DNA of 64,000 nt from Sphaerochaeta associata (GTDB lineage Bacteria; Spirochaetota; Spirochaetia; Sphaerochaetales; Sphaerochaetaceae), in NCBI RefSeq assembly GCF_022869165.1, contig NZ_CP094929.1, forward strand, positions 2,852,001 through 2,916,000, in the 5' to 3' direction. The position numbers were made by a program, and so were the translations under genes. This document shows, piece after piece, positions 36,679-44,707 of this stretch (its first letter is position 1; each line of letters begins with the position of its first letter). The notes beneath the pieces were generated by a model, which worked only from the letters and a program-made list of their open reading frames with translations, ran no database searches and was not told the origin of the DNA.

Positions 36679-36939
36679 ATGGAATTCACACAGTACGACC
36701 ACCAGCGGTACCGGCAGCAGCTTACGCAAGGCGTGCAGTTCAGCCCGGCATGCAGACACGAGGGACTCGACACCCTTTATATTGCACACTGCATGCGAGA
36801 TCCGAACAAAGGAGGGTCCCTGATACTTTTAATCAGTGGGCTCTATCGCCGGCTTCAGCATGCCTACGCTGCCAACAGGCTGCAAAGGCTTGAGTGCAAA
36901 GTCCGCTTTTTTCAGCACAAGCTCTATGGGACCTTGTAG
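36679..36939 (+). CDS. Small protein with CRHEGLD motif
   Basis: An 86-residue product with AGGAGG about eleven bases before ATG 36679. Near residue 25 it carries ACRHEGLDTLYIAHC, and the C-terminal half is rich in Arg, Tyr and Leu. The motif is shared with the 48-residue product of the next TetR cassette (CRCEGLDAEYVRYRL at 38055). I know no family with this motif. The Cys/His spacing might bind a metal. It is probably cotranscribed with the TetR and FMN-binding genes. Confidence 0.65.
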   Translation: MEFTQYDHQRYRQQLTQGVQFSPACRHEGLDTLYIAHCMRDPNKGGSLILLISGLYRRLQHAYAANRLQRLECKVRFFQHKLYGTL

Positions 36940-36945
36940 AAACAG

Positions 36946-36987
36946 TTGACAGGGAATAGGAAAAGGTGTATATCTAACGTACGTTAG
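36946..36987 (+). promoter_or_regulatory. Promoter and operator of the second TetR cassette
   Basis: TTGACA (36946-36951), 17 bases, TATATC (36969-36974), followed by the 14-base perfect palindrome CTAACGTACGTTAG (36974-36987) covering the start site. The same half-sites recur at 37579-37592 before the next gene, so one TetR protein should control both. Confidence 0.9.
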
Positions 36988-37001
36988 GTAAGGAACGAAG
37001 T

Positions 37002-37559
37002 ATGACCGACCAGGATTTGAAGCAGACCATCAAGCGAATCGCAGTAGAGCACTTCAACCGAAGCGGCTACCATGGAACGACCATTCGGACCATAGCCAGC
37101 GAAGCCGGCTGTTCACTGCCCATGGTCTACTACTACTATAAAAGCAAGAAAGAGTTGTTCCATGAGATCATCAAGGAAGACTACTTTGGCATCCTCAAGA
37201 GGGAGTCGGAGAGACTTGACAGCAGTTCCATGCTCGACTTCTATACCAATTTCATCCTCAATGTCATGCACCTGAATTCGTATGAGAAGAAAATCTACCG
37301 CCTGGGAATCAAGGTGTACCTCTCCTTCGATGGCGATGACGAGCTTCTGTCTCTCATGGAAGCCTGGGAGGCTTCAATCATTCCACGTCACAGTGCGATC
37401 CTGCTCCCCCACTTCAAGGGCAGAGCCGATGCACAAGTCAGGATCCGGACGTTGATGCACCTCATGGAAAATCTGATCGAGGGCATCGTGGTGAAGAGCA
37501 AGGTCATGAGCGAGGAAGAGATCCGCCAAGAGATTTCCATTGTATTGGGAGGAGAGTAA
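37002..37559 (+). CDS. TetR-family repressor, second cassette
   Basis: A 185-residue TetR-type regulator with helix-turn-helix TIRTIASEAGCSLPMVYYYY (about residues 26-45) and a helical ligand domain. AAGGAA precedes ATG 37002. The palindromes CTAACG-TA-CGTTAG and CTAACG-AA-CGTTAG lie before this gene and before the next one, 15 and 21 bases from the respective starts, so it most likely represses both. Its ligand is unknown. Confidence 0.92.
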   Translation: MTDQDLKQTIKRIAVEHFNRSGYHGTTIRTIASEAGCSLPMVYYYYKSKKELFHEIIKEDYFGILKRESERLDSSSMLDFYTNFILNVMHLNSYEKKIYRLGIKVYLSFDGDDELLSLMEAWEASIIPRHSAILLPHFKGRADAQVRIRTLMHLMENLIEGIVVKSKVMSEEEIRQEISIVLGGE

Positions 37560-37578
37560 AAAAATTTGCTTAAAATAC

Positions 37579-37592
37579 CTAACGAACGTTAG
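37579..37592. promoter_or_regulatory. Second operator of TetR 2
   Basis: CTAACGAACGTTAG, identical in both arms to the palindrome at 36974-36987 with AA instead of TA at the centre. It sits 21 bases before the Cys-rich protein gene and just after the repressor stop. Confidence 0.85.
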
Positions 37593-37612
37593 TGTAAATA
37601 AAGGAGCTACGT

Positions 37613-38050
37613 ATGGAATCAGAACAGAAATTGGCAATCTTGCAGAATGTCTATGCAGCGGCAATTGCAGAGACCGTGAACACGTACCAGGGACTCGGCG
37701 CCCTTACAGCCATTGAAAAGCGAAAACAGGAGAGGCAGGGGCAAACAGCACCCTACCTGCTTGCACAGCTTGGCATTTCCACAGTCGAGGGTGTTTTCTC
37801 AAGTTTATCCAACATTTTCGGTTGTGCAGACTGGAAGGTGGAGCATGATGGTTCGGGTTATAACGCTGTAGCCACAACCTGCAAGCTCTGCGCTCTCTCG
37901 AAGAAAATGGGAGGGGCCTCCCCCTGCAAGGGATGGTGCCTCGATCCCATGATTGCGATGATCAAGGCCTTGGAGAGCAAGGCGACCGTGGACGTCGAAC
38001 AGACGCTCATGAATGGTTCTTCCTGCTGCCTCACGGTTAAGCTGGGATAG
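37613..38050 (+). CDS. Cys-rich cytosolic protein under TetR 2 control
   Basis: A 145-residue product starting after AAGGAG. The C-terminal half holds a cysteine cluster, CKLC near residue 86, SPCKGWCLDP near 103-112, and a final SSCC near 138-141, of the kind used for metal or Fe-S binding. The pattern faintly recalls ATC-hydrolase-like and V4R-like small-molecule domains, but I cannot assign it. Its own operator suggests strong induction when the TetR ligand is present. Confidence 0.7.
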   Translation: MESEQKLAILQNVYAAAIAETVNTYQGLGALTAIEKRKQERQGQTAPYLLAQLGISTVEGVFSSLSNIFGCADWKVEHDGSGYNAVATTCKLCALSKKMGGASPCKGWCLDPMIAMIKALESKATVDVEQTLMNGSSCCLTVKLG

Positions 38051-38054
38051 CACT

Positions 38055-38201
38055 ATGATCAAGGACCTGCAACTCAGTTCGTATTGCCGGTGTGAAGGAC
38101 TTGACGCAGAGTATGTACGGTATAGGCTTCACTGCATTCAACAGAAAGCGTACAGGAAATACGTGCGTGCAATGTTCCGTTTCTTCATAGCCTTCCTTTG
38201 A
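38055..38201 (+). CDS. Small CRCEGLD protein (48 aa)
   Basis: A 48-residue frame beginning four bases after the Cys-rich gene stop, so probably translationally coupled. It contains SYCRCEGLDAEYVRYRLHC, similar to the CRHEGLD region of the 86-residue protein at 36679, then an Arg/Lys-rich hydrophobic tail (RKYVRAMFRFFIAFL). Shared motif, order and cassette position are the evidence that it is real. Function unknown; the tail could be membrane-associating. Confidence 0.6.
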   Translation: MIKDLQLSSYCRCEGLDAEYVRYRLHCIQQKAYRKYVRAMFRFFIAFL

Positions 38202-38232
38202 TCACCGGACCTCTTGTACATCGACTTTGTCC

Positions 38233-38562
38233 TCAGCCTTGCTTCTTTTTCCGCGGACGCTTGACCGGGACGGGAATCAGGGGCTCAAGAATCTGGATGA
38301 CCTCTTCAAGCAGCTCCCGGTCCTCAGCATCTACAATGTAATGCTCTTTTGCGCCTTGATACGGAAAACCTTTCTCCGCTTCTGCAAGGACGTCCTTCAA
38401 GTTCTCCAGCTGTTTTGCATAAACGGTGTTGTCGCATACCAAAAAGAGCGGCTTGCGGTGAATGTAGACCATGTACGAGCCGAACATTTTCTTGTAGACC
38501 GGCTGCCAACTTTCATCGATCTGGTTTACGACAAATTCTATGAAATCCACGGTGGTTCCCAT
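38233..38562 (-). CDS. TfoX/Sxy N-terminal domain protein
   Basis: A 109-residue protein matching the TfoX N-terminal domain, with YKKMFGSYMVYIHRKPLFL and CDNTVYAK. It lacks the C-terminal half found in the full competence regulator TfoX, as is common for stand-alone members of unknown role. It lies three bases after the GNAT gene on the same strand and is probably cotranscribed. The C-terminus is a basic PRKKK tail. Confidence 0.82.
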   Translation of the reverse strand: MGTTVDFIEFVVNQIDESWQPVYKKMFGSYMVYIHRKPLFLVCDNTVYAKQLENLKDVLAEAEKGFPYQGAKEHYIVDAEDRELLEEVIQILEPLIPVPVKRPRKKKQG

Positions 38563-38565
38563 TTC

Positions 38566-39024
38566 TTACTCCTTGGGGATGTTTTTATAGAGATGGATGT
38601 AATCAGCAAGTTCATTGAAACCCTGCTTGCGATAGAATTCGTAGGAGGGAGCGGTACGATTGGTAGAGAGCAATATCGACTCGATGCCCTGCTGCAGAAG
38701 CAAAGGCTCCATACGAACAAGGAAGTCCGCTCCCAATCCTTTTGCCTGCTCACACTTCTTGATGCAGAACTCTTGGATATGATACTCGGTGCCTGAGTAC
38801 CAATGAAGCACCCTGCCAAGGCTGAGCCCTATCAAGACACCCTGCTTGTACAATCCAAAACACAACGAGCCGCTCGGTTCCAACAAATCAAGCAGGTAGC
38901 GGCGCAGCCGGGTAGTGTCGCTCCAGTCGTCATTCCAAGGCGGTTGCGTGAAAACCTCATGAAAAAGGGGTTGTACTGCATCCACATCCCTGCTTCCAAG
39001 TTGAGCAACAACACGTTCATCCAT
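38566..39024 (-). CDS. GNAT-family N-acetyltransferase
   Basis: A 152-residue GNAT fold. The acetyl-CoA loop is represented by KCEQAKGLGADFLVRM, a version of the Q/RxxGxG/A motif, and YEFYRKQGFNELADY is the typical C-terminal signature. GGAG precedes the ATG at 39024. It transfers an acetyl group from acetyl-CoA to an unidentified amine. Operon with the TfoX-like gene downstream. Confidence 0.85.
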   Translation of the reverse strand: MDERVVAQLGSRDVDAVQPLFHEVFTQPPWNDDWSDTTRLRRYLLDLLEPSGSLCFGLYKQGVLIGLSLGRVLHWYSGTEYHIQEFCIKKCEQAKGLGADFLVRMEPLLLQQGIESILLSTNRTAPSYEFYRKQGFNELADYIHLYKNIPKE

Positions 39025-39092
39025 GGCGGAACTCTCCTATAAAAACCCTACTGCTTTATGCATTGGTTGTACAGAACCGGCAAGCCTCTTGG

Positions 39093-39121
39093 TTGACAAT
39101 TAGGCACTTGTACCGTACATG
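39093..39121 (+). promoter_or_regulatory. Candidate promoter
   Basis: TTGACA at 39093-39098 with TACATG at 39116-39121 after 17 bases, just before the small exported protein gene. The -35 is perfect, the -10 is weak. Confidence 0.4.
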
Positions 39122-39145
39122 TGTGAATTGAGGAGACATACGTAT

Positions 39146-39556
39146 ATGAAACAGAGAATCCTGCTGCTTATACTACTCTTGTGTACATCAACGCTGGTTG
39201 CCGAGATAGCACCCCATGAATACCGTAACATGCAGTTGGGCTCTCCCGAACACCTACAGCTCAAGGTACTCTCGGTATCCAAATCCTACAACCTCTTTTC
39301 GGGCAATACCAAGGTCAAGGCCAACGCCGAGGTGCTTCTGGTTACGAGAAGCAACAGCAATCTAGCTGTCGGAGACAGGATTACGATCAAGTACACACAT
39401 AACAAAACGAGGAAGCACTGGGCGGGCCCGAGGCCCATCCCGATACTTAGGAAAAAGGCGGAGACCGATGCCTTCCTTGCTTTTGATGCGGAGCAGAATT
39501 GCTATGTTCCTTCTGCCAGGGGGGCATCGTTCGAACCGTTGATCAGAGAGTATTGA
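39146..39556 (+). CDS. Small exported protein of unknown function
   Basis: A 136-residue product; ATG 39146 is chosen because it opens straight into a signal peptide (MKQRILLLILLLCTSTLVAE) with GAGGAG about ten bases before it. The mature part is basic and beta-rich, including VGDRITIKYTHNKTRKHW, similar in feel to small OB-like or surface proteins but not assigned. It ends six bases before the convergent flavoprotein gene. Confidence 0.7.
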   Translation: MKQRILLLILLLCTSTLVAEIAPHEYRNMQLGSPEHLQLKVLSVSKSYNLFSGNTKVKANAEVLLVTRSNSNLAVGDRITIKYTHNKTRKHWAGPRPIPILRKKAETDAFLAFDAEQNCYVPSARGASFEPLIREY

Positions 39557-39561
39557 GAACC

Positions 39562-40956
39562 CTACAGCCTGTCTGAATCGACGAGTCTCTTGTGCTCCAG
39601 GATGTACAGCGGCTTCATGTTCTGATAGGCCCCGATCCGTACGAACTTGAAGGTTGTCGCCACTCCCATGAAGAGATTGAACAGCTGGTTCTTCAGGTTC
39701 TTCTGCGGGAAGTCATAGAGCTTGCGCTTTTTATAGAAACGGTGGTCGTCCCTCACCACCCCCCGCATGCCGTAGATGAGGTCACGGAAGATTTTCATGC
39801 CGCCGACACCCAGAAAGTTCACTCCTTTCTGGTACTTGGCCCGACACGCTCGGTCCAGACGCACGGCAAGCTGCTCGATCAAAGCCTGCAGATGGGCCGA
39901 GTCAGGGCATTCATCGCTGATGACGCCCATCGAGTTCTCTTTTCCGACCCGGTCCTTGCCTTCCAGAAACTCTCTCACGTTGGAAAGCTGACCCAGCGGC
40001 CCGGCGACCAGATAGCAGGTGTGCTTGCCCATCATGCTGGTTCGATGTCCGTTGGAGAACGTCCTGTCCAGAAACAACTTCCAAATTGGTTTCAGATAAC
40101 GCCCTTCGATGTTCATCGCATGAACAAGTACGTCGCAGGTGTTCACCAAGTTCTGGTAAAAGTCCTGAAAACCGTCCTTGCGGTCGCACGGACCGACCAG
40201 CTCACACCGCAGGCATCCTTGGCATGCTCCCTCGTAGGGAAAGTCATTGATGTCCACAACCTCCACCTCATTGGGATAGGCGGCAAGAAAGACCTTGATC
40301 ATTGCAGAGAGATTGCCATCCGTGTTCTGCTCATCAGTAAGCAGTACGGTACGTATACCTCTTTTCTTTGCTGCCGAGGCTTCTCCCAATGTGGGTTTGA
40401 AGACGGGAGAACTCACGTCTTTCAGCACATTGCTGCGGCGGACCATCACAGTACGATTGAGCGTAGCCTGGTGAAACTCCTGCATGAAAAACCGCATGCT
40501 ACTACGGAACTCAGCCTTGAGCAGGTCGATGTTGTCCACACTGAAACCTTCCATGAAATGCATGCCCAAGTCTTCACAGGTACCATAGAGCCATTGCTCG
40601 GCAAGGTTGTCAAAATAGTGGAAGCAGCTCATTACGCTGGTGGCGTACTTGTCTTTGAATACAGAATTCCTGCCTGCCTGCCTGACCAGGTCGAAGAAGC
40701 GGATCAGCTGCCAGGGAACCAGCATGGTGTATACCGGCGTAGCCCAGATGACGGCCTTGCATTGCTCGAGCAACGCAAGGCTTCCATCAAACCAAGCCTT
40801 GTCATACTCCATATCGGTAAGCTGCTCACCCACATGGATGATGGACCAGTCGATATTCGGCTCACGCGTAACCAAATACCTTGCATATTGCAGTGTAAGA
40901 CTGTACTCGCCCTTCGGACTTGCATTGACAATAACCACCTTGGTCGCTTCACCCAT
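39562..40956 (-). CDS. Two-domain flavodoxin-like NAD(P)H-dependent flavoprotein
   Basis: A 464-residue protein with two successive flavodoxin-fold modules. The first begins TKVVIVNASPKGEYSLT, the FMN phosphate-binding loop of NADPH-dependent FMN reductases. The second begins GIRTVLLTDEQNTDGN and carries GACQGCLRCELVGPC, the cysteine pattern of iron-sulfur flavoproteins. I place the start at ATG 40956, with GGAG six bases before; a longer frame reaches 41097 and would overlap the aspartase gene. It is the last gene of a leftward run with aspartase and the TTT transporter. Reaction unknown; quinone or flavin reduction is plausible. Confidence 0.8.
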   Translation of the reverse strand: MGEATKVVIVNASPKGEYSLTLQYARYLVTREPNIDWSIIHVGEQLTDMEYDKAWFDGSLALLEQCKAVIWATPVYTMLVPWQLIRFFDLVRQAGRNSVFKDKYATSVMSCFHYFDNLAEQWLYGTCEDLGMHFMEGFSVDNIDLLKAEFRSSMRFFMQEFHQATLNRTVMVRRSNVLKDVSSPVFKPTLGEASAAKKRGIRTVLLTDEQNTDGNLSAMIKVFLAAYPNEVEVVDINDFPYEGACQGCLRCELVGPCDRKDGFQDFYQNLVNTCDVLVHAMNIEGRYLKPIWKLFLDRTFSNGHRTSMMGKHTCYLVAGPLGQLSNVREFLEGKDRVGKENSMGVISDECPDSAHLQALIEQLAVRLDRACRAKYQKGVNFLGVGGMKIFRDLIYGMRGVVRDDHRFYKKRKLYDFPQKNLKNQLFNLFMGVATTFKFVRIGAYQNMKPLYILEHKRLVDSDRL

Positions 40957-41044
40957 ACCCTTCTCTCCCATTGCTTTGGACGACTGTATGGATACAGGGT
41001 ACGGGTGCGGTTTTTCCAAGTCAAGAAAAATTACCACGACCAGG

Positions 41045-42436
41045 TCAGATGCACAACATCGATTCGGGGGAGAGTATCCTCGTAAGGTCCTCTTCACTCA
41101 GGTACCCTTCCTCAAGCACTATCCTATAGACCGATCCCTCGGTTTTCTGAGCCTTCTTTGCAATCTCCGAGCAAAGCTCATACCCTAAAACCGGAACCAA
41201 GGCCGTGACCAGGCCGATACTGTTCTCCACCATCTCCCGGCAGCGCTCCTTGTTTGCCGTGATGCCGGTAATGCAGCGGTTGGTCAAAATGTGCAATACA
41301 TTGGTGAGATTGTTGATCGAGGTAAAAAGCTTGAATGCTATCAACGGCTCCATTACATTCAGCTCCAGCTGGCCGGCTTCGGCCGCCAGGGTGATGGCAA
41401 GGTCGTTGCCTATGACATCGAAAGCAACCTGGTTGACCACTTCAGGAATAACGGGATTCACCTTGCCGGGCATAATGGAGGAGCCGGGCTGCATGGGAGG
41501 CAGGTTGATTTCGTTGATCCCAGCCCGTGGCCCCGAGGAAAGAAGCCGAAGATCGTTGCAAATCTTCGAGACCTTTGCAGCAATTCGCTTCAGAACACCA
41601 CTGAGTTCGATGAACCCACCGGAGTCCTGGGTGGCTTTGATCAGGTTCCTTGAAGGAACCAACGGCAATCCGGTCAGAAGTGCCAAATGCCGCGTGACAA
41701 CCTCAGCATACCCTTTAGGAGCATTCAAGCCGGTTCCAATGGCAGTGGCTCCCATGTTGATTTCATACAACAGAGTCTGGGCGATGCGCATCCGCTCGAT
41801 GTCCTCGCCTACACTCTCCGCCCAGGCGATGAACTCCTGACCCAAGGTCATAGGAATGGCATCCTGAAGCTGGGTTCTCCCCATCTTCAGCACATCGTGA
41901 AACTCCCTGCCTTTTTCTTCAAGGGACTGCTTGAAGCTTTCAAGCTCGTCAAGCAGAGCGTTGAGCATCCAGGCAGCTGCCAGGCGAATGGATGTAGGAT
42001 AGACATCGTTGGTCGACTGGGAAAGATTGACGTGGTTGTTGGGATGGACAATCTTATACTCACCGCGTTTCTTGCCCATGATTTCCAGAGCCCTGTTTGC
42101 GATAACCTCATTCGCATTCATGTTGGTGGAGGTTCCAGCTCCCCCTTGGATGGCATCGACAGGGAATTGGTCGTGAAGTTTGCCTCCGATAATCTCATCG
42201 CACGCCTCTATAATGGCTTTAGCTACCGCAGGATCAAGAATCTGATACTCCAGATTCGCCAAGGCAGTCGCTTTCTTGATGTAGCCCAAGGCTTGGATGA
42301 AAAAAGGGAATTGGGAAATCGGGATGTTGGACACCACGAAATTCTCCATCGCCCGAACCGTCTGAACCCCGTAATAGGCATCAGAAGGAACCATTTTATC
42401 ACCCAGCAAGTCGTGCTCAACCCTCCATGCATCCAT
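41045..42436 (-). CDS. aspA: Aspartate ammonia-lyase
   Basis: A 463-residue member of the fumarase/aspartase superfamily, converting L-aspartate to fumarate and ammonia in the cytosol. It has GGAGTSTNMNANEVIANRAL, HPNNHVNLSQSTND and the GSSIMPGKVNP signature loop that carries the catalytic serine. The motif set matches aspartases rather than class II fumarases. ATG 42436 is preceded by AAGGAG. The carboxylate transporter upstream on the same strand could bring in a dicarboxylate linked to this enzyme, but a hairpin at 42614-42646 lies between them. Confidence 0.88.
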   Translation of the reverse strand: MDAWRVEHDLLGDKMVPSDAYYGVQTVRAMENFVVSNIPISQFPFFIQALGYIKKATALANLEYQILDPAVAKAIIEACDEIIGGKLHDQFPVDAIQGGAGTSTNMNANEVIANRALEIMGKKRGEYKIVHPNNHVNLSQSTNDVYPTSIRLAAAWMLNALLDELESFKQSLEEKGREFHDVLKMGRTQLQDAIPMTLGQEFIAWAESVGEDIERMRIAQTLLYEINMGATAIGTGLNAPKGYAEVVTRHLALLTGLPLVPSRNLIKATQDSGGFIELSGVLKRIAAKVSKICNDLRLLSSGPRAGINEINLPPMQPGSSIMPGKVNPVIPEVVNQVAFDVIGNDLAITLAAEAGQLELNVMEPLIAFKLFTSINNLTNVLHILTNRCITGITANKERCREMVENSIGLVTALVPVLGYELCSEIAKKAQKTEGSVYRIVLEEGYLSEEDLTRILSPESMLCI

Positions 42437-42613
42437 ACCGATACATCTCCTTTCCACCAGAGCCCGTGCATGAACAAGCCGCATCATCGAAGACGCTGCG
42501 TAAGGCAGTCATTCCATTCCTGTTCTCTTATTCACCCCGTTTCCCTGATTGCTGTTATAGTACTTGTATCATCGCATGCAATGACGGTGGATTCAACCTT
42601 GATTTCAATCAAT

Positions 42614-42646
42614 CAAGGCCTCTGACAATGACTGTCAAAGGCCTTG
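42614..42646 (-). terminator. Hairpin after tctA
   Basis: CAAGGCCT-TTGACA and TGTCAG-AGGCCTTG form a nearly perfect 14-bp stem with a short loop, 34 bases beyond the tctA stop on the minus strand. There is no T-tract, so it may attenuate rather than stop transcription into aspA. Confidence 0.55.
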
Positions 42647-42679
42647 GTACCTGTTTGCATTCCTCTACTGGTCAACTGG

Positions 42680-44161
42680 TCAGGCTTTTGCCTTTTTCAT
42701 GCTCGAAACAAGAGAAAACACGATGGTGAAGGCCGCCAACAGGAGAAAGACCAAGGAAATCGGGCGGGTGTAGAAGACAGTCAGGCTGTTCTTGCTCATC
42801 AGAAGCGCCCTGTTAAGGTTCTCTTCGGCTATGGGTCCAAGAATCACCCCCAGCACCAAGGGAGCTCCAGGATAGCCGTATTTCTTCATGAAGTAGCCAA
42901 TCACTCCAAAACAAACCGCTACATAGACATCGTAGAGCTGATTTCCCAATGAATAGGAACCAACCACACAAAGAATGATGATGATCGGCATCAGTATGTT
43001 TGTAGGAATCTTGAGGATTTTCGGAGAGTACTTGGCACTGAGCAGACCGGCTGCAAGCATCACAAACTGAATGGCAAACATACCGGCAAAAATGGTGTAG
43101 ACCAAGTCGATGCTTTCAACAAACAACAGAGGGCCGGGGCGGACACCGATGAGAATCAGGGAGCCGAGCATTACCGAGGTCACTACGTCGCCAGGAACAC
43201 CTAGGCACAGCATGGGGATCAAGGCCCCTCCGGTGGTGGCGTTGTTGGCGGCTTCCGGTGCAGCAACACCCTCATACGATCCCTTGCCGAATTTGTCCGG
43301 GCGTTTGGATAGTTTCTGGGCCACATTGTAAGCAATGAAACTGGCAATGGACCCTCCGGTTCCTGGAATAATGCCGACAAAGACACCAATGACCGATCCT
43401 ACAATGGCAGCAATGAGGAAGCCCTTGATATCAAACCACTTCGGCAACATGTTCGTAATGACCTGCGCATTGGCGGTACTTTTTCCATGCTTGTTGGCAA
43501 CCTGGGAAAAGACCTCGGAGAGAGCAAATACTCCAATTAAAACCGGTAGTAAATTGAAGCCCCTCATCAACCGGGGGATGCCGAACGTGAAACGGTCGGT
43601 GCCGGCAATGGCATCGATGCCGACAGTGGAAATGAGCAAGCCCAGGCATCCGGCCAGAAGCCCTTTCCCAACATTCTTCCCTGAGGAACTTGCCATAATG
43701 GACAAACCGAATATGGCAAGGGAGAAATAGTCGGCTGCGTGGAAATTGAGGGCAATCTTGGCTAGCTGGGGTGCAATGAGAAACAAGCAGATGGAGGAAA
43801 ACAATCCACCGATGAATGACGCAATGGTCGAAATTCCCAAGGCCCTTCCTGCCTGCCCCTGCTCACATAGAGGATATCCATCCAACACTGTTGCGGCAGC
43901 TGAGGGAGTCCCCGGTGTTTTTAGAAGAATGGCCGAGATGGACCCCCCATACATGGAACCGCAGAAAAGTCCGCAGAGCATGACCAGGGCGGTATCGGCC
44001 GGGAGCCGATAGACCAAAGGAAGCAGCAAGATGATTCCCATCGAGCCCGAGAGACCGGGAAGAGCACCGATCACAATGCCAACAACCACTCCAAACACCA
44101 TGAAGAAGAATGTAAGAGGCTGAAGAATGGCAGAAAAACCGCTTAATACATAGGTAAACAT
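42680..44161 (-). CDS. tctA: Tripartite tricarboxylate transporter large permease TctA
   Basis: A 493-residue permease with about 10-12 spans and the TctA signatures GALPGLSGSMGI and LLKTPGTPSAAATVLDGYP near the N-terminus, and GIIPGTGGSIASFI later. ATG 44161 follows GGAGGAG; a longer frame to 44218 overlaps tctB. TctA forms the substrate path of a sodium- or proton-coupled TTT transporter with TctB and the TctC binding protein encoded upstream. Substrate class is di- or tricarboxylates or related acids. Confidence 0.92.
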   Translation of the reverse strand: MFTYVLSGFSAILQPLTFFFMVFGVVVGIVIGALPGLSGSMGIILLLPLVYRLPADTALVMLCGLFCGSMYGGSISAILLKTPGTPSAAATVLDGYPLCEQGQAGRALGISTIASFIGGLFSSICLFLIAPQLAKIALNFHAADYFSLAIFGLSIMASSSGKNVGKGLLAGCLGLLISTVGIDAIAGTDRFTFGIPRLMRGFNLLPVLIGVFALSEVFSQVANKHGKSTANAQVITNMLPKWFDIKGFLIAAIVGSVIGVFVGIIPGTGGSIASFIAYNVAQKLSKRPDKFGKGSYEGVAAPEAANNATTGGALIPMLCLGVPGDVVTSVMLGSLILIGVRPGPLLFVESIDLVYTIFAGMFAIQFVMLAAGLLSAKYSPKILKIPTNILMPIIIILCVVGSYSLGNQLYDVYVAVCFGVIGYFMKKYGYPGAPLVLGVILGPIAEENLNRALLMSKNSLTVFYTRPISLVFLLLAAFTIVFSLVSSMKKAKA

Positions 44162-44177
44162 AGACTTCTCCTCCTCA

Positions 44178-44639
44178 TTAAAACAACGAAAATCTTGGTA
44201 ATAAAACCTGGAATGCATACATGAACAGGAAGTAGATCACCACAGAAACAGTAATGCTGATCACGATGGCTTTCCTTCTATTCGAGTACCCGAACATCCA
44301 AAACAGAAACAGTAAAAAGAAAGGAGAGAGGAGAAGAAAACCCATAAATTTCATCATAAAAACATAGGCAAAGGTACCGGAAACGAGTAGAAAGACTTTT
44401 TTTGCCCGTTGTGCATCGAAAGCTTCACGGGTTTGGGCCGAAGAATTATTTGCAAGCAGCGCTTTGACCGCCTGTATCAGCCCCAAGGAGATGATGATAA
44501 TTGCAACAAACGCAGGGTAATCACCAGGACCGATGCCCATTTTTGCCTGTGGAAGCTTCTTTGATTGAACAAATACAAATATGCCGAAGAGAATGGCACC
44601 CAACCCAACCCAGAAATCCGATGTGATGTTCTTTTTCAT
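44178..44639 (-). CDS. tctB: Tripartite tricarboxylate transporter small subunit TctB
   Basis: A 153-residue membrane protein with four hydrophobic segments, the TctB layout, including MGIGPGDYPAFVAIIIISLG. ATG 44639 has GGAG at good distance; upstream in-frame codons to 44705 lie in the tctC-tctB hairpin and are not used. It partners TctA, 16 bases downstream. Confidence 0.88.
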   Translation of the reverse strand: MKKNITSDFWVGLGAILFGIFVFVQSKKLPQAKMGIGPGDYPAFVAIIIISLGLIQAVKALLANNSSAQTREAFDAQRAKKVFLLVSGTFAYVFMMKFMGFLLLSPFFLLFLFWMFGYSNRRKAIVISITVSVVIYFLFMYAFQVLLPRFSLF

Positions 44640-44656
44640 CTTTGACTCCGCATTAC

Positions 44657-44696
44657 AAAAAGGGAGGGCCATCGATCGAGTGCGACGACCCCCCAC
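44657..44696 (-). terminator. Candidate attenuator between tctC and tctB
   Basis: On the minus strand GGGGGG-TC and GGC-CCTCCC can pair, with a G-T wobble and one mismatch, and are followed by TTTTT. This would let the binding protein be made in excess over the permeases, a common pattern. Confidence 0.4.
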
Positions 44697-44707
44697 CCAG
44701 AACAAAC

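Noticed and set aside
39592-41085. Long frame of 497 codons opposite the flavoprotein gene
   Set aside because: It is the antisense of a clear coding gene with Rossmann and cysteine motifs; its sequence is low in family-like patterns.
41687-42625. 312-codon frame antisense to the aspartase gene
   Set aside because: Antisense shadow of a clear aspartase.
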